NCBI GenBank assembly: GCA_900315315.1
Contig: OMYT01000016.1
Span: 1-64,000, forward strand
Direction of reading: 5' to 3'
DNA: 64,000 nt
Origin: an uncultured Eubacteriales bacterium
GTDB taxonomy: Bacteria; Bacillota; Clostridia; Christensenellales; Aristaeellaceae
Part shown: piece after piece, positions 8,795 through 15,667 of the stretch
How the letters are laid out: the number at the start of each line of letters is the position of its first letter
Position numbering within the stretch: position 1 is the stretch's first letter
The notes under the pieces: model-generated
Databases searched by the model: none
Seen by the model: the letters and a program-made list of their open reading frames with translations, nothing else
What the model was told of the DNA's origin: nothing
Program-made: the position numbers and the translations under genes

Positions 8795-9110
8795 ATGGCC
8801 AAAAACGCGTAAAGTTCCATGAACGGGGAGTACACGACGACATTAAGTACAGCGGACCGCTGTCCTTCCAGACGTTCCAGATCCTTGGCTGGTCGTGTAT
8901 CGTGATTACCGTGTCATGGCGCTGATCAAGATCGGTATCAGGCTGAACCCGGAGGATATGAAGCGATTAGGGACATTTAATGAAGTAATCAGCAACATCG
9001 CCGAACTGTCCCTGCCGTTCCTGCTGATGGCGAACTTCGCACGGATCCTGAACAATACCGAAGGATTCAAAAAGCAACTGATCCGGATCAGACGAAGCAC
9101 TGTATGCAAT
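8795..9110 (+). pseudogene. Decayed multi-helix membrane protein
   Basis: An intact ribosome site (AAAGGAGG) precedes ATG at 8795, but the frame stops after MAKNA. Adding one A to the A-run at 8801-8805 restores MAKKRVKFHERGVHDD and continues SGPLSFQTFQILGW. A second shift near 8914 is needed to reach VMALIKIGIRLNPEDMKR and LSLPFLLMANFARILNN, after which homology fades near 9095. The pieces read as the first transmembrane segments of a polytopic membrane protein of a kind I recall from Clostridia without known function. Two frameshifts plus a truncated 3' part make this a pseudogene. It lies between the HIT remnant and kdgF. Confidence 0.6.
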
Positions 9111-9210
9111 GATGGCAGGACAATGATCCTGAGCATAATCGGATTAATCATGCAGCGGCACCCCGTCAAAAGCGAGGATGCCGCTGCTTTCATGTATGTT
9201 CATCCTGAAA

Positions 9211-9543
9211 TCAGCCGAGAAAATCCTTCCGGCAGGGGGTAAATATATCCAGCTGGACACCCTGCTCCAGGCAGACGGTCCCATGGACAAGCCCGGAAGG
9301 TACCACAATCGAACCGCCGGGGTTCAGTTCCGTACTCTCTCCCCCAACGGAATAGCGGAAGCGTCCGGAAAAAACATAACTGCACTGGGTATGGAGATGG
9401 GTATGATCCGTTCCGACCGCGCCGTTTTGGAAGGAAACCTCCACGGCCAGCAACTGATAATTCCAGGCCAGAAGCCGCCGGCCAGAAGAAGACGTTCCTG
9501 CTATTTCCCATACTGGACAGTTTTCGGAGTTTTTAAAAAACAT
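9211..9543 (-). CDS. kdgF: KdgF-type cupin, unsaturated uronate linearising enzyme
   Basis: A 110-residue single cupin. The metal site is visible as DHTHLHTQ (about residues 45-52) plus a later His in GLVHGT, with SYVFSGRFRYSVGGE and LDIFTPCRKDFL completing the beta barrel. KdgF converts 4,5-unsaturated uronates released by pectate or alginate lyases to the linear ketone form. The position, divergent from kdgA across 100 bases in a uronate locus, supports that role; a general cupin of unknown substrate is the alternative. ATG 9543 has a weak, distant GAGGTGG, but the start MFFKNSE matches the family start. Confidence 0.75.
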   Translation of the reverse strand: MFFKNSENCPVWEIAGTSSSGRRLLAWNYQLLAVEVSFQNGAVGTDHTHLHTQCSYVFSGRFRYSVGGESTELNPGGSIVVPSGLVHGTVCLEQGVQLDIFTPCRKDFLG

Positions 9544-9573
9544 TCAGTAGTAAAGTGCCACCTCAAATCCTCA

Positions 9574-9602
9574 TTGTAAAACATCGCAAACTCTGTTATG
9601 CT
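9574..9602 (+). promoter_or_regulatory. Candidate promoter of kdgA-kdgK-uxaC
   Basis: TTGTAA and TATGCT are spaced by 17 bases and end about 40 bases before the kdgA ATG. A CCAG...CTGG dyad follows at 9615-9632 and could be an operator. Both are weak matches. Confidence 0.4.
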
Positions 9603-9643
9603 GAAAACTGAAAACCAGATTTGACAGACTGGAGGATAGCAGT

Positions 9644-10282
9644 ATGACGGAAATGATGAAACAGCTTGAAAAAATCGGCATCATCCCTGTGGTGGTGCTT
9701 GACCGGGCGGAGGATGCCCTGCCCCTGGCGGAGTGCCTGATGGAGGGTGGCCTGTCCTGCGCGGAAGTCACCTTCCGCACAGCCGCAGCCGAGGAATCCA
9801 TTCGGCAGATGGCCAAAGCCTATCCGGAGATGATCGTCGGCGCGGGTACCGTGCTGACCACGGAGCAGGCGGACCGGGCCATCAGCGCCGGCGCGAAGTT
9901 CATCGTCAGCCCCGGCTTCAACCCGAAGGTCACGGAGTATGTGCTGACGAAAGGCGTCCCTATGACCCCCGGCGTCTGCACGCCCACGGAAATCGAGGCT
10001 GCCCTGCAGTTTGACCTGGACGTGTTGAAATTCTTCCCGGCAGAACCTGCCGGCGGCCTGAAAATGATCAAGGCGCTGGCGGCTCCCTATGTGGGGGTCA
10101 GCTTCATGCCCACCGGCGGCATCAGCGCGGCCAACGTCCGAGAGTATCTGGCCTATGACCGGATCGTCGCCTGCGGCGGCAGCTGGATGGTCAGCGGCAA
10201 ACTCGTAAAGGAAGGCAATTTTGCGGAAATCAAGCGCCTCGTGCGTGAAGCCGCGGACATTGTGAAAGAGATCAGGGGGTAA
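9644..10282 (+). CDS. kdgA: 2-dehydro-3-deoxyphosphogluconate aldolase
   Basis: A 212-residue class I aldolase that splits 2-keto-3-deoxy-6-phosphogluconate into pyruvate and glyceraldehyde-3-phosphate. The catalytic elements are visible: Glu and Arg in AEVTFRT near residue 40, GAGTVLT, GAKFIVSPGFNP, and the Schiff-base Lys in LKFFPAE near residue 130, followed by PTGGIS. Length is normal for Eda/KdgA. GGAGG lies eight bases before the ATG. It is followed after five bases by kdgK, its immediate upstream enzyme in the pathway, so the two are translationally close. Confidence 0.93.
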   Translation: MTEMMKQLEKIGIIPVVVLDRAEDALPLAECLMEGGLSCAEVTFRTAAAEESIRQMAKAYPEMIVGAGTVLTTEQADRAISAGAKFIVSPGFNPKVTEYVLTKGVPMTPGVCTPTEIEAALQFDLDVLKFFPAEPAGGLKMIKALAAPYVGVSFMPTGGISAANVREYLAYDRIVACGGSWMVSGKLVKEGNFAEIKRLVREAADIVKEIRG

Positions 10283-10287
10283 GAAAA

Positions 10288-11385
10288 ATGAATCTTCATC
10301 TGAAATCCGCTGAAGAATGCCGCTATGACGCGGTATCCCTGGGAGAAGTCATGCTGCGCCTGGATCCCGGCGAGGGCCGGATCCGTACGGCCCGGGAGTT
10401 TAAAGTCTGGGAAGGTGGTGGTGAATACAACGTGGTCCGCGGCCTGCACAAGTGCTTCGGCCTGCGGACCGGCGTTCTGACCGCCTTCGCGGACAACGAA
10501 GTCGGCAAACTGCTCAGAGACCTGATCGAGCAGGGCGGCGTGGACACAAGCCTGATCTGCTGGAAAAAGACGGACGGCATCGGCCGCGTCTGCCGCAACG
10601 GTCTGAACTTCACCGAGCGCGGCTTCGGAATCCGGGGCGCCGTGGGCTGTTCCGACCGGGCCAATACCGCCATATCGAAGGCAACCCCCGATGACTTTGA
10701 TTTTGATTATATCTTCGGCAAACTCGGCGTCCGCTGGCTGCACACCGGCGGGATCTACGCGGCCCTGTCCGAGCAGAGCTGCGAAACGGTTATCGCCGCC
10801 TGCAAAACCGCGAAGAAATACGGCACACTGATTTCCTACGACCTGAATTACCGTCCTTCCATGTGGTCCGCCATCGGCGGCCTGGACAAGGCCCGTGAAG
10901 TCAACAAAGAAGTCGCAAAGTATGTGGACGTGATGATCGGCAACGAGGAAGACTTCACTGCCTGCCTGGGCCTGCAGATCGAAGGAAACGATGAAAACCT
11001 GAAGGAACTGAACCTGGACGGATATTACAAAATGATCGCAGAAGCCGCAAAGCAGTATCCCAACTTCAAGGCGATCGCCACCACGCTGCGCACCGTCAGA
11101 ACCGCGACCGTCAACGACTGGAAGGCGATCTGCTGGGCGGACGGAAAAGTGTATATGTCAAAGGCCTATGACGGCCTGGAAATCCTGGACCGCGTCGGCG
11201 GCGGCGATTCCTTTGCCTCCGGGCTGGTTTACGGCCTGATGACCACCGGCGATCCGGAACTGGCCGTAAATTACGGTGCCGCCCACGGCGCCCTGGCCAT
11301 GACAACCCCCGGCGACACCAGCATGGCCAGCAGGGAAGAAGTAGAATCTATCATGAAGAACGGCAGCGCCCGGGTCAAACGGTAA
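10288..11385 (+). CDS. kdgK: 2-dehydro-3-deoxygluconokinase (PfkB family)
   Basis: A 365-residue PfkB-type kinase. It starts with a typical GEVMLRLDPGEGR strand, has the GGGEYNVVRGL substrate-site glycines and the C-terminal anion hole DRVGGGDSFASGL with the catalytic Asp. In this context it phosphorylates 2-keto-3-deoxygluconate to the 6-phosphate that KdgA cleaves. The protein is slightly longer than the usual 310-340 residues. It starts five bases after kdgA and precedes uxaC by 41 bases. Other ribokinase-family sugars are formally possible, but the locus makes KdgK by far the best reading. Confidence 0.88.
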   Translation: MNLHLKSAEECRYDAVSLGEVMLRLDPGEGRIRTAREFKVWEGGGEYNVVRGLHKCFGLRTGVLTAFADNEVGKLLRDLIEQGGVDTSLICWKKTDGIGRVCRNGLNFTERGFGIRGAVGCSDRANTAISKATPDDFDFDYIFGKLGVRWLHTGGIYAALSEQSCETVIAACKTAKKYGTLISYDLNYRPSMWSAIGGLDKAREVNKEVAKYVDVMIGNEEDFTACLGLQIEGNDENLKELNLDGYYKMIAEAAKQYPNFKAIATTLRTVRTATVNDWKAICWADGKVYMSKAYDGLEILDRVGGGDSFASGLVYGLMTTGDPELAVNYGAAHGALAMTTPGDTSMASREEVESIMKNGSARVKR

Positions 11386-11426
11386 CAGATTACCAATAAT
11401 TCTGAATGACTGAAAGGAGCAGGACC

Positions 11427-12842
11427 ATGAAACAGTTCCTGGACAAAGACTTCCTGCTGAACACGGAAGCGGCGAAAATCCTGTATCACGAAGCGGCGGA
11501 AAAGCAGCCGATCATCGATTATCACTGCCACCTGAACCCCCGGGAAATTTTCGAGGACATCCGCTATGATAACATCACCCGGGTCTGGCTGGGCGGCGAT
11601 CACTACAAGTGGCGTCTGATGCGCAGCGCGGGCGTGCCGGAAAAATACATCACCGGCGACTCCTCCGACTGGGAGAAGTTCGAGAAATACGCCGAAGTCC
11701 TGGGCAAGGCCATCGGCAACCCCCTGCACCACTGGAGCCATTTGGAGTTGCGCCGTTTCTTCGGCTATGAGGGTATCCTGAACAAGCAGACGGCAAAGGA
11801 AGTCTGGGAACTGGCCAATGCGAAACTGCAGAGCGAAGGATACACCTCCCGCAGCCTCATCATGATGAGCAACGTCAAAACGATCTGCACCACAGACGAT
11901 CCGGTGGACACGCTGGAATGGCATGAGAAGCTGGCTACCGACAAGTCCTTCCCCGTCACGGTTCTCCCCGCCTGGCGCCCGGACAAGGCCATGAACCTGG
12001 AGAAGCCGACTTTCACGGATTACCTTGCGCAGCTGGAGACAACGGCCGGCATGAAGATCGCCTCCTTCGCGGATCTGAAAAAGGCGCTGTCAAATCGTCT
12101 CGACTTCTTCGCTGCCCACGGATGCAAACTGAGCGACCACGCGCTGAACTACGTGATGTACGCCCCGGCAGATGACGCGGAAATCGAAAAGATCTTCAAA
12201 GCCCGCCTCGAAGGAATCATGCCGGATGCAGATGCAGAAGCGAAGTTCAAGTATGCCTTCATGACAGCCATGGCGGAAGAATATGCCCGCCGCGGCTGGG
12301 TCATGCAGCTGCACTACGGCTGCCGCCGGGACAATAACCTGAACATGTTCCGGGTCATGGGGCCGGATACCGGCTTCGACTGCGTGGACAATTACGCTCC
12401 CAGTGCCCAGACCGCCGCCTTCCTCGGCGCGCTGGAGGACGCGGGCAGGCTGCCGAAAACCGTCCTTTACAGCCTGAATACCAATGACAACGCAGCCATC
12501 GATACTATCCTCGGCTGCTTCCAGAATGACACGGCCGTGGGGCGGATTCAGCACGGTTCCGCCTGGTGGTTCAACGATCACTTTGACGGCATGAGCGAGC
12601 AGCTGAAGAGTCTGGCCTCCCTGGGCTACCTGGCCGGCTTTGTGGGCATGCTCACCGACAGCCGCAGCTTCCTGAGCTATCCGCGGCATGAATATTTCCG
12701 CCGCATTCTCTGCCGGATCTTTGGCGAGTGGGTGGAGGAAGGCTTCTATCCGGAAGATTTCGATACCCTGAAGGAAATCGTCGCGGACATCAGCTACAAC
12801 AACGCGGACAGATACTTTGCCTTTGAAAAGAAAGAATGCTGA
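11427..12842 (+). CDS. uxaC: Glucuronate (uronate) isomerase
   Basis: A 471-residue amidohydrolase-fold isomerase that converts D-glucuronate to fructuronate and D-galacturonate to tagaturonate. The metal-binding DYHCHLNP is near residue 30, with WLGGDHYKWRLMRSAGV, LHYGCRRDNN and the late LTDSRSFLSYPRHEYFRR typical of UxaC. The start at ATG 11427 has AAGGAG seven bases upstream; an ATG 21 bases earlier lacks a site. It closes the kdgA-kdgK-uxaC unit and supplies fructuronate to UxuB encoded on the opposite strand. Confidence 0.95.
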   Translation: MKQFLDKDFLLNTEAAKILYHEAAEKQPIIDYHCHLNPREIFEDIRYDNITRVWLGGDHYKWRLMRSAGVPEKYITGDSSDWEKFEKYAEVLGKAIGNPLHHWSHLELRRFFGYEGILNKQTAKEVWELANAKLQSEGYTSRSLIMMSNVKTICTTDDPVDTLEWHEKLATDKSFPVTVLPAWRPDKAMNLEKPTFTDYLAQLETTAGMKIASFADLKKALSNRLDFFAAHGCKLSDHALNYVMYAPADDAEIEKIFKARLEGIMPDADAEAKFKYAFMTAMAEEYARRGWVMQLHYGCRRDNNLNMFRVMGPDTGFDCVDNYAPSAQTAAFLGALEDAGRLPKTVLYSLNTNDNAAIDTILGCFQNDTAVGRIQHGSAWWFNDHFDGMSEQLKSLASLGYLAGFVGMLTDSRSFLSYPRHEYFRRILCRIFGEWVEEGFYPEDFDTLKEIVADISYNNADRYFAFEKKEC

Positions 12843-12911
12843 CAGCGAAAGGCAGCGGAATTCTGCCGCCCTTCATTCTGAATCACACACGAAGCGGGAG
12901 GAACTGGACAC

Positions 12912-12983
12912 ATGGACATTCGCTATGATATATTGCAAGCTGTCCAGGTGAAATCACAGGAGGCATGTTTGAGAGAATTTTGA
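12912..12983 (+). pseudogene. Possible 5' remnant of kduI
   Basis: A 23-codon frame behind GGGAGG reads MDIRYDILQAVQVKSQ and ends LREF before TGA. Start and end resemble the first residues of 5-keto-4-deoxyuronate isomerase (KduI), whose N-terminus has the pattern MD[IV]R...LR.EFL. Nothing after the stop continues the family. KduI would fit the pathway downstream of KdgF. The match is short and could be chance. Confidence 0.3.
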
Positions 12984-13055
12984 AGAAATTTAGAACCCGA
13001 CTTCCTGTTATATCACTATAATTCACTTGAATGTTTCTTTTCATATGAGATAATT

Positions 13056-13078
13056 AGTTGGAAGGACAGGAAAGCCTC
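13056..13078 (+). repeat. Partial copy of nested-hairpin repeat
   Basis: GTTGGAAGGACAGGAAAGCC matches the 3' half of the longer repeats at 26301, 34671 and 52591. It abuts the stop codon of the cvpA-like gene (minus strand) with no gap. Confidence 0.65.
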
Positions 13079-13783
13079 TTAAAACAGTTTCCTATTCATA
13101 ATCGCCAATATCAGATTCCCGCTGTTGAACAGCGGTGCCAATGCGCTTTTTTCAACCAATTCATTGATCCCGGCAAGCGGTACCATGGTCTGGACCAGAG
13201 GAAGCAGTGCAAACGCCACAAAACACAGAAGGACGCCGCGCAGCAGGCCGAACGCGCCGCCCGCAACGGAGTTCAGCTGCTTGAGCACCGGAAATTTAAA
13301 CACAACCTTCAGAAAATTCAGTATAAAATGAATCACAATTAACAGTACAACAAAGCACACGATAAAACAGATCACATTCAGGATCGCGCCGACAATGGTC
13401 TGGGACACATAGCTTCCGACGTCAGCCGCGGTGCCGAAAACCTTGTTTTCCAGGTTGTTTTGCAAAAGGCTGCTCAGGGGGGCCGGCAGCGAAACCTTGT
13501 TCAATATCTCCGTAATCGAATTCTGCGTCAGGGAGGTAACGCTGGCGCCCGCCAGTGTCTGGTCTCCGATTCTGGTAGCCGCGTCCGTATAGGAAGAGAG
13601 GGTCCTGAGGATTTCCGGATTACTCTGGACCCACGCTGCCAGTTTCGGACTCAGCCAGAAGCTGAGTCCCAGGGAAAGCAGACACCCGCCCATGGAAGCC
13701 ACCGAAGAGATGAATCCCCGGTACAGGCCGACCAGCACGCTCAGTCCCAGGATCGCGATAATCACGATATCCACAATGTTCAC
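13079..13783 (-). CDS. CvpA-family membrane protein
   Basis: A 234-residue integral membrane protein. The first helix MNIVDIVIIAILGLSVLVGLYRGF is the CvpA signature, followed by a second helix after ASMGGCLLSLGLSFWL, a soluble loop, and two more helices (VGAILNVICFIVCFVVLLIV and GLLRGVLLCFVAFALLPLV). CvpA proteins are linked to envelope integrity and, in E. coli, colicin V secretion; the molecular function is unknown. It is the last gene after the PBP and L,D-transpeptidase genes, 21 bases behind the latter, which supports an envelope role. Confidence 0.85.
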   Translation of the reverse strand: MNIVDIVIIAILGLSVLVGLYRGFISSVASMGGCLLSLGLSFWLSPKLAAWVQSNPEILRTLSSYTDAATRIGDQTLAGASVTSLTQNSITEILNKVSLPAPLSSLLQNNLENKVFGTAADVGSYVSQTIVGAILNVICFIVCFVVLLIVIHFILNFLKVVFKFPVLKQLNSVAGGAFGLLRGVLLCFVAFALLPLVQTMVPLAGINELVEKSALAPLFNSGNLILAIMNRKLF

Positions 13784-13804
13784 AACATCACCTCTGAATC
13801 GGGT

Positions 13805-15619
13805 TTACTTTGTTTTCAATTTCCGCGGGCATTTCTGTCTCGCCTCGGTCAGCACCGGATCATGGTCTCCGCCTTCGGCATAGCGTTCGTTGATCTCCCC
13901 GATCACTTCTTCGCGCTGCGGAGCGGCGCAAAGCGGACAGGGCTTCAGGTTCCGGTTCTCCTCTTCACCGAGTTCCCCGTATGTCAGGGTGATCACATTT
14001 TTCTTTCCTCTGATCTGGCTGCAACGGTCTGTGGTATGATAGTTGCCGTTTTTCTTCTTCACACAATACAAAAGGGTATCTGCCTTCGAGACCGAAATCT
14101 GTCTTCCCTGCCAGTCCTCCCAGATGATTATTTTGGTATTCTTCCGGTAGTTATTCCAGATCCATTTCTGGTTCACGCCCTCCGGCGATGCCTGCCGCTG
14201 GACCCGGATACATCCGTGACTCGCCTTGGTCCCGAGTTTCGGCTCGTTGATGCTGTAGTCCCGGAACCGGCCTCCCTGGCTGGAGATGTAAGGCACCTCG
14301 TGCAGCAGGTCCCCGTCATTGAAACGGATTGCCATCGGGCACCTCATATTGTCCGAAGAAAACTCGCCGACCTTGCTGATCAGAAGATATTCGCCGGCCC
14401 GGGTTTCATTGTAAGGCTGTTTTGCATTGGCCACACCGGTGGAAATCAACAGGGTGGAAAACAGCTTCCCCTCCCGGAAGAGATACAGCCGCTGGGTCAG
14501 TTTGTCCACAACCATCCCCATTTCCTGGTTCGGCATGATCGTTTTCAGGTACGCCGTGGGTACATACCCCTGTACAAACGTGTTCCAGTTCAGGATCGGA
14601 CTGTCATGGAAGGAGGATGAATGGCATTCGATCAGCGACCATTCCTCCCCTTGTTCCAACACATGCACTCCCTGGCTGATGCAGGTTACCATACCGATCC
14701 CGTCACTTGCTTCCGACGGCTGCGAGCGGATAATCACCTGCGTCTTTTCCGCGTTTTTCTTCCCGTTGTCCAGCACCGTAATCGGAGCCGTCAGCGCCTT
14801 CCAGACCGCTTCCTCATCTGTAATATCCATCGGCACCGTCCAGGCGTTCAGCGTCTGATCCTCCCCACGCCGCGCACTGAGATGCAGCGGAGTGAACCCG
14901 TTTTCGCTTTTCTCCCGCAGGTAATCCGGTAGCGGTTCTGGCGTCGGTATCGCGTTTGGGTCCTTCTTTTCGAGCACTTCAAGCGTCAGGCTCACCGGCT
15001 CGGATACCGTGCCATCCTCCCCGGCCAGAGTCAGTGTCAAGGTATGAGTCCCGGGATTCATTTCCGCCTGGAAGCTGACTTCTCCCTGCCCCGCGGGCAG
15101 ATTCTCCCAATAGATCGGCTCCGCCATTTCCGCTTCCTGCAGCATCAACGTTCCGGCTTCCGTCGCGAAGAAACCCAACAGAACCGTATCCCCTTCTTCA
15201 ACCGCCTTTGATCCCGTTTCCGTTTCTGTTTCCGTCTCAATATTCGGAGAAATCAGGCTGGGAATCAGCGTTCCGATGATCACCTTCGTTTCGGCATGTT
15301 CCCCGTTCATTTCGGCTGCAAGCATCCATTCGCCTGCCGGCGCGGGCAATCCGGCATCTGTTCCGTTCCAGTACAGAGCGTTATACCCCGCCGCCACCGT
15401 CCGGTTCTCCACCACGGTAAAAACCTTTTCCCCGCTTTCATCCACCAGGAACAGAGAACATGTCCCGTCTGCAGGTGCGCTGATTGTTATGATGGACGGT
15501 CTGCCCGGCCGGATCTCCTCCGCCGGTGCCCCCACTGCAAGCGTCATGCCCTCAGCAAAAGCATTCAAAGCCGCAAAGGAAAGAAGAGCAACACAAACGA
15601 TTATGATAATCTTTTTCAT
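13805..15619 (-). CDS. Secreted L,D-transpeptidase (YkuD domain)
   Basis: A 604-residue exported protein. The N-terminus is a Sec signal (MKKIIIIVCVALLSFAALNAFA). Residues 25-240 look like two bacterial Ig-like folds, then an SH3-like segment, then the YkuD domain starting at MGMVVDKLTQRLYLFREG with catalytic SHGCIRV near residue 470. It would form 3-3 peptidoglycan cross-links or attach proteins to the wall. After the domain there is a Cys-rich tail (YCVKKK...HTTDRC...CPLC) of the zinc-hairpin type often found on clostridial secreted proteins. It lies between pbp1A and cvpA on the same strand, with a small repeat in the 48-base gap to the PBP gene. Confidence 0.88.
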   Translation of the reverse strand: MKKIIIIVCVALLSFAALNAFAEGMTLAVGAPAEEIRPGRPSIITISAPADGTCSLFLVDESGEKVFTVVENRTVAAGYNALYWNGTDAGLPAPAGEWMLAAEMNGEHAETKVIIGTLIPSLISPNIETETETETGSKAVEEGDTVLLGFFATEAGTLMLQEAEMAEPIYWENLPAGQGEVSFQAEMNPGTHTLTLTLAGEDGTVSEPVSLTLEVLEKKDPNAIPTPEPLPDYLREKSENGFTPLHLSARRGEDQTLNAWTVPMDITDEEAVWKALTAPITVLDNGKKNAEKTQVIIRSQPSEASDGIGMVTCISQGVHVLEQGEEWSLIECHSSSFHDSPILNWNTFVQGYVPTAYLKTIMPNQEMGMVVDKLTQRLYLFREGKLFSTLLISTGVANAKQPYNETRAGEYLLISKVGEFSSDNMRCPMAIRFNDGDLLHEVPYISSQGGRFRDYSINEPKLGTKASHGCIRVQRQASPEGVNQKWIWNNYRKNTKIIIWEDWQGRQISVSKADTLLYCVKKKNGNYHTTDRCSQIRGKKNVITLTYGELGEEENRNLKPCPLCAAPQREEVIGEINERYAEGGDHDPVLTEARQKCPRKLKTK

Positions 15620-15637
15620 CTGTCTTCCATCCTTTCT

Positions 15638-15667
15638 CCGAAGGTTCAGGGCAACCGGAAAGCCCCC
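15638..15667 (+). repeat. Short copy of nested-hairpin repeat
   Basis: CCGAAGGTTCAGGGC, a short loop, then GGAAAGCCCCC. It lacks the inner GGCGCC hairpin. Its right end touches the stop codon of the PBP gene. Confidence 0.7.

Noticed and set aside
8638-8835. 65-codon frame on the minus strand
   Set aside because: No ribosome site, and it runs across the promoter and leader of the plus-strand pseudogene.
9150-9184. Hairpin CAGCGGCA...TGCCGCTG as a terminator
   Set aside because: The loop is long and no T-run follows on either strand.
8895-9242. 115-codon frame as an intact membrane protein gene
   Set aside because: Its first residues come from a different frame of the same broken gene; its own start has no ribosome site. 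It is part of the pseudogene at 8795.
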